DNA from: Bacteroidota bacterium
Lineage (GTDB): Bacteria; Bacteroidota; Bacteroidia; Bacteroidales; FEN-979
DNA: 64,000 nt
Direction: 5' to 3'
Assembly: GCA_026391735.1 (NCBI GenBank)
Contig: JAPLDL010000003.1
Location: 1 to 64,000 of the forward strand
Both the position numbers and the translations under genes were made by a program. Of this stretch, positions 45,966-54,044 are shown piece by piece; within the stretch, counting starts at the first letter, position 1; every line of letters begins with the position of its first letter. The notes beneath the pieces are model-generated. The model was not told the origin of the DNA and ran no database searches. It was given only the letters and a program-made list of their open reading frames with translations.

Positions 45966-46354
45966 GAAGGGGATTTATTTCTTCAATTCAAATATAGTAA
46001 ACTATCAAAATCCCAATATATCGTCATCGTTGTAATATCTGTATAAAGGCTCAAAACTCCGGCTTTTATTGGGATAGACTAACCGGATATGGAAAAGTCC
46101 TTTATTTTCAAGTGATCGTACCGCGTTTTTAAGTATGGAACCTATGAAAGAAACATCGTGTAAAGCAAATATATTGAAAAAATGGATTGGGCTGGATTTG
46201 GGCAAAAATTTATATGGAGCTACCCGGAACGATTCAGTTTAAGAGTCACAATTTTCTGAAAATAGTTATCTTTACGAGGTAAGTATCGAAATTTGCTGTT
46301 TATGCCGACAAAACTCAGGTTAATTTAAAGGTTATTATTCCAAATACGAGAATT
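45966..46354. other. Divergent intergenic region, 389 bp
   Basis: This region lies between the STAND gene (minus) and the sulfatase-modifying-factor-domain gene (plus). It holds a probable STAND promoter (45989-46016) and a weak TATCTTTA box (46267-46274) in front of the plus-strand gene. A 66-codon minus-strand frame (46005-46205) starts with TTG and resembles nothing known; it is not called as a gene. Confidence 0.5.
45989..46016 (-). promoter_or_regulatory. Putative promoter of the STAND-led gene run
   Basis: On the minus strand: TTG (46014-46016), 17 bp, TATATTTG (45989-45996), 24 bases before the ATG at 45965. The spacer is shorter than the usual 19-21 bp. Confidence 0.4.
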
Positions 46355-47065
46355 ATGGCTTCATCAATAAAAAAACCGGTCATAGAATGGGTCGAGATCC
46401 CGGCAGGGACTTTTATCATGGGCAGTCCCGTAAGCGAGGGAGACCGAAAATCCAGTGAAACGCAACATAAGGTAACCCTGAGTGCGTTCAGGATGAGCAA
46501 ATACGAGATTACCTTTGAACAATATGATTTGTTCTATAAGGCTACAGACAGGGAAAAACCGGGCGATGAAGGCTGGGGCCGAAACAATCACCCGGTAATC
46601 AATGTCAGTTGGGAAGATGCAAAAGCCTTTGCTTCCTGGTCGGGTTGCCGTCTCCCTACTGAAGCTGAGTGGGAATACGCATGCCGCGCAGGTTCTGAAA
46701 CACCATTCTATACAGGCGACAACCTTACAACCGCACAGGCAAACTATAACGGAAATTTTCCATATCGGAACAGTCCGAAAGGAGAGTTCAGGGCGAGAAC
46801 ATTGCCGGTTGGCAGTTTTGCCCCAAATGCCTGGGGATTATACGACATGCATGGCAATGTGTGGGAATGGTGTAATGACTGGTATGATGAATATACCACA
46901 GCTGATCAAATTGATCCCCAGGGTCCTGAGTCGGGGACATTCCGTGTGTTCCGGGGAGGCGGCTGGCGTAACTATGCACAACTTTGCCGGTCGGCATTCC
47001 GGTATAAATACTTTCCTGATTACCGCCACTTCAACATTGGTTTCAGGTTGGTCGCTGCCCCCTGA
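46355..47065 (+). CDS. Sulfatase-modifying-factor (FGE-sulfatase) domain protein
   Basis: The 236-residue protein is a single FGE-sulfatase domain: WVEIPAGTFIMGSPVSEGDR, HKVTLSAFRMSKYEITFEQYDLF, HPVINVSWEDAKAFASW, LPTEAEWEYACRAG, WGLYDMHGNVWEWCNDWY and the end FRVFRGGGWRNYAQLCRSAFRYKY ... NIGFRLV. Only one Cys lies in the C-terminal region where true formylglycine-generating enzymes carry a copper-binding pair, so oxidase activity is doubtful. No signal peptide. Such domains often occur beside STAND NTPases; here the STAND gene is divergent. Confidence 0.88.
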   Translation: MASSIKKPVIEWVEIPAGTFIMGSPVSEGDRKSSETQHKVTLSAFRMSKYEITFEQYDLFYKATDREKPGDEGWGRNNHPVINVSWEDAKAFASWSGCRLPTEAEWEYACRAGSETPFYTGDNLTTAQANYNGNFPYRNSPKGEFRARTLPVGSFAPNAWGLYDMHGNVWEWCNDWYDEYTTADQIDPQGPESGTFRVFRGGGWRNYAQLCRSAFRYKYFPDYRHFNIGFRLVAAP

Positions 47066-47092
47066 TTATTTTCGGAAGGTATAAAAAAGAAA

Positions 47093-47120
47093 GAGGCCGT
47101 CTCTTTTCAAAGACAGCCTC
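47093..47120. terminator. Rho-independent terminator, bidirectional
   Basis: GAGGC...GTCT pairs with AGAC...GCCTC (one mismatch) around CTTTTCAA. Read on the minus strand it is followed by a T-rich tail (TTTCTTTTTTAT), ending the cold-shock transcript. Read on the plus strand it lies 28 bases after the FGE-domain gene. Confidence 0.75.
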
Positions 47121-47150
47121 AAGATCTGTAAATATAGCAAACTAATCAGC

Positions 47151-47342
47151 TTAAGCCAATTTCACGTTTACTGCATTTAATCCTTTTTTTCCTTCCTGAA
47201 GAGTGAAAGTTACTTCATCGTTTTCCCTGATTTCATCAATAAGGCCTGATGCATGCACAAAATACTCTTTGTTTGACTCTTCGTCTTTGATAAATCCAAA
47301 TCCTTTACTGTTGTTAAAGAATTTGACAACACCTTTGTTCAT
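47151..47342 (-). CDS. Cold-shock domain protein
   Basis: The 63-residue CspA-type nucleic-acid chaperone: MNKGVVKFFNNSKGFGFIKDEESNKEYFVHASGL, with RNP1 KGFGFI and RNP2 YFVHAS. It binds single-stranded RNA and DNA and melts secondary structure. It is a single-gene unit with its own -7 box (47369-47376) and terminator (47093-47120). Confidence 0.97.
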   Translation of the reverse strand: MNKGVVKFFNNSKGFGFIKDEESNKEYFVHASGLIDEIRENDEVTFTLQEGKKGLNAVNVKLA

Positions 47343-47368
47343 AATACTATAATTTTTAATAATTTATG

Positions 47369-47376
47369 CAAAGATA
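47369..47376 (-). promoter_or_regulatory. Putative -7 box of the cold-shock gene
   Basis: TATCTTTG on the minus strand, 26 bases before the ATG at 47342. No TTG at the standard distance. The leader would be only about 20 bases, so a long thermosensitive leader as in E. coli cspA is not indicated. Confidence 0.4.
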
Positions 47377-47432
47377 CGACAATTTCTGATATTATCACTA
47401 TTTTATTTATTACTTATGTCAAACTTAATCTT

Positions 47433-49673
47433 TTATTTCAGATCAATGGTTGTAATAAGAGCAGGAGTCGACGAATCGGGCCCGATCAGCAGTTCGTATT
47501 TTCCCGGTTCAATATAATAATCCTGAATGCCCGGGTCGAAAATCCTGAGATCGCTGACTGCAATCGGCAAGACCAGTGATTCGGTAAGACCTTTCCTGAT
47601 ATTTTTTCTCTGAAATCCGCAGAGAGACTTTAGGGGGCGCTCAAAACCGGAATCTTTTTTCCTGTAATAGACCTGGATTACTTCATCCCCGTCGAAAGGT
47701 CCTTCATTTTTAACTTTCACTTTAAGTTTTACGGTATCGGCGGATGAGTATATCCCTTTATCGACGCCTGCTTCCAGGTATGCGAATTTCGAATAACTCA
47801 GCCCGAATCCAAAGGGGTACCAGGGTTCCCCGCTAAAATACCGGTAGGTACGCCCTTTCATGGAATAATCGGTGAACGGAGGAAGTTCATCCGCCGACTT
47901 ATAAAATGTAATTGGCAAACGGCCGGCCGGATTATACTTTCCAAACAGCACCTCCGCAACGGCTTTGCCCCCTTGTTGTCCGGGATACCAGGCCTCAAGG
48001 ATAGCCTGGATCTGATCTGCCTCTCGTTTGACAGACAGTGCGCTGCCATTGGTTAAAATAAGGACCAGGGGTTTGCCGATAAAGGCAAGTTTTTTCAGAA
48101 GCAGGGTCTGGTTTGCAGGCAGGTCAAGGCTTGTGCGGTCGCCTCCGCTGAATCCGGGAATGTTCACATCCATTTCTTCTCCTTCAAGATATGGCGAGAT
48201 CCCCCCCACGAAGACGATAGCATCGGCTTTTGAAGCAATCTGCAAGGCGAAAGATTCCATTTCGGCTGCGGTTGGCTCCGGAGCATTCATTGCCTGTTTT
48301 TCCAGAGGTTTTGCGGCAGCATCTTCAAGTCCGTCGACGCCTTTGGCATAGAGGACATCGATATTGTTTCCGGCGACCTCCCTTATTCCATTTAATATGG
48401 TCACCGGGTTAGATGGTTTTCCGCAGTAATTGCCTAGAAGCACCGAAAGCCGGTCGGCATAAGGACCGATGACCGCGAGTTGTTTTATTTTTTTCCCGAA
48501 AGGGAGGGTGTGATTGTCATTTTTCAGGAGGACCATACTTTCTTCAGCTATTTTCAGGGATAGAAGGTCATGCCCGGCCGTATTATTTTCAGAAGGTTTG
48601 ATGCCGGCATACGGGACCAGTGAGTCAGGGTCGAAAAGCCCCAGGCGGAATCTTGCTGTGAACAAGCGTTTCACCGAAATATCAATCTCCGACAGGCTGA
48701 TATATCCTTTGGACACGGCATGGACAAGGCTGCCATACTCATCCCCGCAGGTAAGGTCGCAACCGGCTTTTACTCCCAGCACTGAGGCTCTTACTGAATC
48801 GGGCTGAAGCTTATGACCGTTATAAATGTCCCAGATCGCCCCGCAGTCGGAGGTCACATATCCCGTGAAACCCCATTTTTTCCTGAGGATCTTATCCAGC
48901 AAAAGGTCGCTGGCCGTGCAGGGTTCACTCCAGAAACGGTTATAAGCTCCCATCACCGAGTACACTTTTCCATAACGTACCAGCGCTTCAAAAGCAGGGA
49001 GGTAAGTTTCATAGAGATCTCTCTCGCTGCACCATGCATCAAAACTATGCCGGTCGGGCTCCGGTCCGCTGTGAACAGCGAAATGCTTAGCAGTTGCAAT
49101 GACCTTGAAATACCTGGCATCGTTCCCCTGAAGCCCCTTTACAAAGGCAATTCCCATACGACCCGTGAGGAAAGGATCCTCACCGTATGTCTCCTGCCCC
49201 CGACCCCAGCGGGGATCCCTGAAAATATTGATATTCGGCGACCAGAACGTAAGCCCCTGGTAAATTCCTCGCTTGCCCTGGGAAACACATTCATTATATT
49301 TCGCCCGGGCTTCGGTTGAGATCACATCAGCTTCAGAAAAAATAAGCTCTGGGTCCCAGGTTGCCGCCATGCCGATAGCCTGAGGGAATACCGTTGCGAT
49401 GCCGTTCCTGGCAACGCCGTGAAGGCATTCACTCCACCAGTTGTAGGCCGGGATTCCAAGCCTGGAGATAGCCGGGGCGTTATTTTGCATCTGCATGACC
49501 TTTTCCTGCAGACTGAGTCGCGATACCAGGTCGTTTACCCTCTCGGTGATCGGAAGTTTCGGATCGGTATATTTAACAGGACCGGGAATCACCTGGGAAT
49601 ATGCGTTTCCTGCATATAAAAAAAGGATGAACATGCAAATGCCCATCCCGGAATTCCGTAAACATGTTTTCAT
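47433..49673 (-). CDS. GH3 glycoside hydrolase (beta-xylosidase/glucosidase type)
   Basis: The 746-residue exported enzyme (signal peptide to about residue 26, AYSQ) has the GH3 N-domain with NWWSECLHGVAR, FSPNINIFRDPRWGRGQETYGEDP-like sequence, KHFAVHSGPE, and the nucleophile D276 in GYVTSDCGAIW. The C-domain (about 390-600) and a fibronectin III-like domain (about 655-740) follow. The NWWSECLHG and SDCGAI motifs are those of the beta-xylosidase-like branch. There is no SusC/D pair nearby, so it is a free-standing glycosidase. Confidence 0.93.
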   Translation of the reverse strand: MKTCLRNSGMGICMFILFLYAGNAYSQVIPGPVKYTDPKLPITERVNDLVSRLSLQEKVMQMQNNAPAISRLGIPAYNWWSECLHGVARNGIATVFPQAIGMAATWDPELIFSEADVISTEARAKYNECVSQGKRGIYQGLTFWSPNINIFRDPRWGRGQETYGEDPFLTGRMGIAFVKGLQGNDARYFKVIATAKHFAVHSGPEPDRHSFDAWCSERDLYETYLPAFEALVRYGKVYSVMGAYNRFWSEPCTASDLLLDKILRKKWGFTGYVTSDCGAIWDIYNGHKLQPDSVRASVLGVKAGCDLTCGDEYGSLVHAVSKGYISLSEIDISVKRLFTARFRLGLFDPDSLVPYAGIKPSENNTAGHDLLSLKIAEESMVLLKNDNHTLPFGKKIKQLAVIGPYADRLSVLLGNYCGKPSNPVTILNGIREVAGNNIDVLYAKGVDGLEDAAAKPLEKQAMNAPEPTAAEMESFALQIASKADAIVFVGGISPYLEGEEMDVNIPGFSGGDRTSLDLPANQTLLLKKLAFIGKPLVLILTNGSALSVKREADQIQAILEAWYPGQQGGKAVAEVLFGKYNPAGRLPITFYKSADELPPFTDYSMKGRTYRYFSGEPWYPFGFGLSYSKFAYLEAGVDKGIYSSADTVKLKVKVKNEGPFDGDEVIQVYYRKKDSGFERPLKSLCGFQRKNIRKGLTESLVLPIAVSDLRIFDPGIQDYYIEPGKYELLIGPDSSTPALITTIDLK

Positions 49674-49695
49674 AAACTGAGAATTGTAGAAGTAT

Positions 49696-49703
49696 CAAAT
49701 ATA
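49696..49703 (-). promoter_or_regulatory. Putative -7 box of the GH3 gene
   Basis: TATATTTG on the minus strand, 23 bases before the ATG at 49673. No -33 TTG. The GH3 gene may also be read through from typA 120 bp upstream. Confidence 0.35.
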
Positions 49704-49778
49704 CGAATACTGGATAAACGTGATTCGGGATCAGTGATCCAGGATACTGGATCAGGTGCTTCGTTCCGGTATCAAGTC

Positions 49779-49794
49779 ATCCAGCTATCCAGCT
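49779..49794 (-). repeat. Octamer repeat AGCTGGAT x2 at the typA stop codon
   Basis: Two copies of ATCCAGCT on the plus strand, that is AGCTGGAT in the sense direction of typA, starting at the last base of its TGA. It is the same octamer as the array after the kinase stop at 18988. Decayed GGATCA/TGATCC palindromes follow at about 49727-49755. Confidence 0.7.
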
Positions 49795-51599
49795 CACGCC
49801 TTCTTCTCTGCCCGCTTGCGTTCGATCTCGTCGAGAATGATCTTGCGTATCCTGATGGATTTCGGTGTGACTTCGGTATATTCATCACCCTGGATATATT
49901 CCATAGCCTCTTCAAGGGAGAATTTAATGGCAGGGTAAATCACGGCTTTGTCATCGGAACCGGTTGCCCTCATGTTCGACAACTTCTTGGTCTTGATCAC
50001 ATTGATGAGGATGTCATTACCCCTTGTATGCTCGCCAATTACTTGTCCTGCGTATATCTCATCCCCCGGTTCAATGAAAAACCTTCCCCTGTCCTGAAGC
50101 TTGTCAATAGAATAGGTAATGGCCTCGCCGGTCTCCATTGCAATGAGTGAACCGTTGATCCGGCCCTGCATTTCACCTTTCCAGGGCTCAAATCCTTTCA
50201 AACGGTGCCCGATGATTGCTTCTCCTTCGGTAACGGTAAGGATAGGATTTCTTATACCTATCAAACCTCTGGCAGGAATATTGAATTCCAGAGTGATCCG
50301 GTCGCGTTTTGGTTCAATGTTTACGATCTCGCCTTTGCGTTTTGTTACAATCTCGATGACCTTTCCCGAGAATGCCTGGGGTACCTGGACCTTCAGGTTT
50401 TCTATAGGTTCATGAATAACGCCGTCTACCAGTCGTGTGATCACTTTCGGCTGTCCGAGCTGGAATTCATAGCCTTCGCGGCGCATGGTCTCGACAAGGA
50501 TGGCCAGGTGCAATATCCCTCTTCCGAAGACATTAAACGTATCGGGAGAAGCTGTTTCTTCAACCCTTAAAGCAAGGTTCTTTTCCGTTTCATGAAACAA
50601 TCGTTCCCTTAAATGACGTGATGTCACATAGGTGCCATCCCTGCCTGCAAACGGGGAATTATTGATAGTGAATACCATGCTCATGGTGGGTTCATCCACG
50701 CTGATACGTTTGAGCCCTTCAGGATTTTCGTTGTCGGCAATGGTATCGCCGATGTCAAAATTTTCAGGACCCAGTACGGCACAGATCTCACCAGCCCCGA
50801 CTTCATATTTGACTTTTTCCTTGCTAAGACCTTCAAACAGGTATAATTCCTTGACAACCGATTTGAGAATGGTCCCGTCATTCTTTACGAGGGAGACAGG
50901 CATCCCTGCTTTGACCGATCCCCTGGAGATTCTTCCTACGGCGATCCGCCCTACATACGAAGAATAATCCAGGGAGCTTATCTGTAACTGCAGGGTTCCG
51001 GGAGTTTTAGCGGGTGGAGGAATATGGCTGATGATGGTGTCGAGTAAAAATGAAATATCGGTGGATGGCTTTCTCCAGTCGGCACTCATCCATCCCTGTT
51101 TCGAGGATCCGTAAACTGTTGGGAAATTCAACTGGGCCTCGCTGGCATCAAGGCTGAACATCAGTTCAAACACGGCTTCATGCACTTCGTCGGGGGAACA
51201 GTTGGGTTTATCCACCTTATTGATTACTACAATAGGGATCTTGCCAAGTTCAAGGGCTTTATCCAGGACAAACCGGGTCTGGGGCATTGGGCCTTCAAAG
51301 GCATCGACCAGCAGCAAGACACCGTCGGCCATGTTAAGAACCCGTTCTACCTCCCCTCCGAAATCGGAGTGGCCGGGGGTGTCGATGATGTTGATCTTTA
51401 CTCCTTTGTACCTGACCGAAACATTTTTTGACAGGATGGTGATCCCTCGTTCCCGTTCCAGGTCATTGGAATCGAGAATGAGGTCGCCCATTTGCTGGTT
51501 GGCCCTGAACAGGTGAACCTGGTAAAGGATGCGATCGACCAGGGTAGTCTTGCCATGGTCGACATGGGCGATGATTGCAATATTTCTGATATCGTTCAT
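49794..51599 (-). CDS. typA: GTPase TypA/BipA
   Basis: The protein is 601 residues from MNDIRNIAIIAHVDHGKTT; the frame is open to 51659 but the upstream part is not conserved. It is a translational GTPase related to EF-G that binds ribosomes under stress or cold and helps 50S assembly. G1 AHVDHGKT (11-18), G3 DTPGHSDFGGEVERVL, G4 NKVD, and the BipA-specific C-terminal region (GIRNPILTVTEGEAIIGHRL) are present. Upstream is a leader of about 100 bases from a -7 box at 51703-51710. Confidence 0.97.
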   Translation of the reverse strand: MNDIRNIAIIAHVDHGKTTLVDRILYQVHLFRANQQMGDLILDSNDLERERGITILSKNVSVRYKGVKINIIDTPGHSDFGGEVERVLNMADGVLLLVDAFEGPMPQTRFVLDKALELGKIPIVVINKVDKPNCSPDEVHEAVFELMFSLDASEAQLNFPTVYGSSKQGWMSADWRKPSTDISFLLDTIISHIPPPAKTPGTLQLQISSLDYSSYVGRIAVGRISRGSVKAGMPVSLVKNDGTILKSVVKELYLFEGLSKEKVKYEVGAGEICAVLGPENFDIGDTIADNENPEGLKRISVDEPTMSMVFTINNSPFAGRDGTYVTSRHLRERLFHETEKNLALRVEETASPDTFNVFGRGILHLAILVETMRREGYEFQLGQPKVITRLVDGVIHEPIENLKVQVPQAFSGKVIEIVTKRKGEIVNIEPKRDRITLEFNIPARGLIGIRNPILTVTEGEAIIGHRLKGFEPWKGEMQGRINGSLIAMETGEAITYSIDKLQDRGRFFIEPGDEIYAGQVIGEHTRGNDILINVIKTKKLSNMRATGSDDKAVIYPAIKFSLEEAMEYIQGDEYTEVTPKSIRIRKIILDEIERKRAEKKA

Positions 51600-51702
51600 G
51601 TTCATTCGATAAGCCCACCCGCAGACCATAAAAAAAATGATCCCGGTGAAGAATGACAAACCATCCTTGCGGGATCAGGACTGTGGTTTTGATTTGGGGG
51701 TG

Positions 51703-51710
51703 CAAAGGTA
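51703..51710 (-). promoter_or_regulatory. Putative -7 box of typA
   Basis: TACCTTTG on the minus strand. No TTG at the standard distance. Predicted leader of about 100 bases. Confidence 0.4.
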
Positions 51711-51926
51711 CGAAAAAAATCGTGATTTGTGATCCGTGATCCTTTAACTACAGCTTTGGAAGGATGTACTTCATCACAAGAATGAATACTGCCAGTCCTG
51801 CTCATCCAATAGTATTCAGCTCCGCGATCTTTCCTGTCACCCGCCATTGCAAATAAAGCGGTACAAATAGCCCGGCAAAACAATCTTCTTTAAATCTTTC
51901 CGCTTAGGTTTAAAAAAAACCTAATA

Positions 51927-51960
51927 TTTGTATTACATCCCATTTATTTTTTTATTTTTG
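51927..51960 (+). promoter_or_regulatory. Putative promoter of the hybrid kinase gene
   Basis: TTTG (51927-51930), 22 bp, TATTTTTG (51953-51960), with the palindrome TTAGGTTT...AAACCTAA directly upstream (51903-51924) as a possible operator. Confidence 0.45.
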
Positions 51961-52013
51961 GTAAACATGCAGGAGAAGGGCTCTGTCCTCCGTCTTGAAA
52001 GGAATTTTGTTTT

Positions 52014-54044
52014 ATGAAGAAGCCATTGAAAGTACTTTTCATCGAAGACCAGGCAGAGGACTGCGAGATGCTGATCGGGGAATTGCAGAAAGCCGATTAT
52101 GAGCTTATCTGGAAAAGGGTGGATACGCGGGTTGAACTTACTGAAACCCTTGAAAAAGATACCTGGGAGCTTATCCTCTCTGATTATGCAATGCCTGATT
52201 TCAGTGGCCTTGTGGCTCTGAAATTGTTCCAGAAGATGGAACTTGACATTCCGTTCATTTTTGTTTCCGGGATCATGGGTGAAAGCACCGCAGTGAAAGC
52301 CATGAAAATGGGTGCGAACGATTATGTGATGAAAGGCAACCTGAAGCGCCTTGTACCGGCAATTGAAAGGGAGTTGAGGGACGCAGGTATCCGCAGAAAA
52401 GAAAAGCATGAGGAACTAGCGCTCAGGGAAAGCAACAGGAAATGGAGAGAGCTGTTCGAGAACATCCGCGACGGATGGGTAGCTACGGATATTGAAGGCA
52501 GGTTCACCGAATGCAATAAGGCGTTTGAACTGATGCTGGGATATACCCTGGAGGAATTAAAAGAGATATCTTACCAGCAAATCACCCCGGAAGAATGGCA
52601 TGATCAGGAGCTGGAAATAGTGAACAGGAAGATCCTGCGGCAGGGTTACTCGGGGGTGTATGAAAAAGAATACCGTCGCAAGAACGGTACTTTATTTCCG
52701 GTTGAGCTCAGCTCTTACCTGAGGAAGGATGAAAAAGGGAATCCGGTTGGTTTCTGGGGCATCGCAAGGGATATCTCCCAACGAAAGAAGATGGAACAAG
52801 AGCTTAAAGATTCAGTTGAGAAAGCTGAAGAACTAAGCCGTCTTAAATCCAGCTTGTTGCTGAACATCAGTCATGAATTAAGGACTCCAATGAACGGGAT
52901 CCTGGGATTTGCCGGTTTTCTGAAAGATCAGCAGACCGATCCCGAAAATATTGAAATGGCCGATTATATTTTGTCATCGGGTAAAAGGCTGATGGCAACG
53001 CTTAATTCCATTCTTGACCTTGCCGCCCTGGAGTCAGACCGCACAGCCCTGGAATTATCTGATGTAAATTTAAGTGATGCAATCAATAACCTTATTTTGA
53101 ATTTCAATGACCTTGCCCGTAAAAAGCATATTGAACTGATTCCATGCCCTGAAAACGATCTGTGCCTTAGGCTGGATTCAGGCCTCCTGAACAATATCAT
53201 TCATCACCTCCTGGATAATGCGTTGAAATTTACCGGTACTGGCATGGTTTCCGCGATGGTATCCAGGGAAGTTGATAAAGGGAAAGAGAATGCAGTCATC
53301 CGCATTATGGACACCGGCATCGGGATATCCGATAACCAGTTGAAAATCATTTTTGAGCCTTTCAGGCAGGCCAGTGAAGGACTGGGACGGAGATTTGAAG
53401 GTTCGGGGCTGGGTTTGACATTGTGCAAACAATTCGTTGAGCTGATGAGTGGGGAGATCAGTGTGGAAAGCAAGCTGGGCCAGGGTTCCACATTTATCCT
53501 GAGGTTTCCCATTCCTGATCATAAAGGGAAGACAGGAACCGGTAAAGGCTCTCCGAAACATGGTGAAAGAGACGGAAACGCAGGCCGGGAGGATAAATGG
53601 CCTGAATCAATGCCTTCTGTGCTGATCGTTGAAGATAACCCACTTAACTGCGACCTTACCGCGCGATTTATTGAGGATGTTGCCTATATCGACAAGGCTT
53701 TTGACGGGTTTGAGGCCCTTGCCCTGGCCAAAACAAAAATGTATGATGCCGTGCTGATGGACATTCACCTCAGTTCCGAAATGGATGGATTGCTGGCAAC
53801 CAAAGAGATGAGGAAACTTCCGGGTTATGCAACGATCCCCATCATTGCTATTACGGGATATTCGACCCTTAAAGAAAGGGAGCTTATTTTATCCGGCGGA
53901 TTAACTCATTACATTGCCAAGCCTTTTGACAAACCATCGCTTCGCAATCTCCTGAGGGCTGCTTTGGCAGACAGCCAGACCCAGAATAAGCCATTAAGCA
54001 AAAATGCAGGAGCAGGTAGCAGTAATAACAGAACCGGGGAGTGA
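52014..54044 (+). CDS. Hybrid sensor kinase REC-PAS-HisKA-HATPase-REC
   Basis: The 676-residue soluble protein comprises an N-terminal receiver (E11/D12, phospho-Asp D57; LysMKGN replaces the usual K-P), PAS (about 140-262), HisKA with LLNISHELRTPMN (H287), HATPase (DNALKF, DTGIGIS, GSGLGLTL), and a C-terminal receiver (VEDN, D583, AKPF). It is a phosphorelay protein; no dedicated partner is adjacent. Its PAS is a close relative of PAS 2 of the kinase at 10165. The last 136 bases overlap the convergent permease gene. Confidence 0.93.
   Translation: MKKPLKVLFIEDQAEDCEMLIGELQKADYELIWKRVDTRVELTETLEKDTWELILSDYAMPDFSGLVALKLFQKMELDIPFIFVSGIMGESTAVKAMKMGANDYVMKGNLKRLVPAIERELRDAGIRRKEKHEELALRESNRKWRELFENIRDGWVATDIEGRFTECNKAFELMLGYTLEELKEISYQQITPEEWHDQELEIVNRKILRQGYSGVYEKEYRRKNGTLFPVELSSYLRKDEKGNPVGFWGIARDISQRKKMEQELKDSVEKAEELSRLKSSLLLNISHELRTPMNGILGFAGFLKDQQTDPENIEMADYILSSGKRLMATLNSILDLAALESDRTALELSDVNLSDAINNLILNFNDLARKKHIELIPCPENDLCLRLDSGLLNNIIHHLLDNALKFTGTGMVSAMVSREVDKGKENAVIRIMDTGIGISDNQLKIIFEPFRQASEGLGRRFEGSGLGLTLCKQFVELMSGEISVESKLGQGSTFILRFPIPDHKGKTGTGKGSPKHGERDGNAGREDKWPESMPSVLIVEDNPLNCDLTARFIEDVAYIDKAFDGFEALALAKTKMYDAVLMDIHLSSEMDGLLATKEMRKLPGYATIPIIAITGYSTLKERELILSGGLTHYIAKPFDKPSLRNLLRAALADSQTQNKPLSKNAGAGSSNNRTGE

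Larger units (their letters stand above)
51600..52013. other. Divergent intergenic region, 414 bp
   Basis: This region holds the typA -7 box, three degenerate heptamers (CGTGATT, TGTGATC, CGTGATC at 51721-51741), a small palindrome TTAGGTTT...AAACCTAA (51903-51924) and the promoter of the hybrid kinase (51927-51960). No coding frame with recognisable product was seen. Confidence 0.6.

Noticed and set aside
46005-46205. Minus-strand frame of 66 codons just upstream of the STAND gene
   Set aside because: It starts with TTG, has no recognised family, and a likely promoter for the STAND gene lies near its end. Evidence is too weak to call a gene.
46355-47065. True formylglycine-generating enzyme for sulfatases
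   Set aside because: Only one Cys is found in the C-terminal active-site region, and there is no sulfatase gene in the window.
47433-49673. Polysaccharide-utilisation locus around the GH3 enzyme
   Set aside because: No SusC/SusD pair or other carbohydrate-active enzyme is adjacent; the TonB receptor at 40237 is separated by unrelated genes and lacks a SusD partner.
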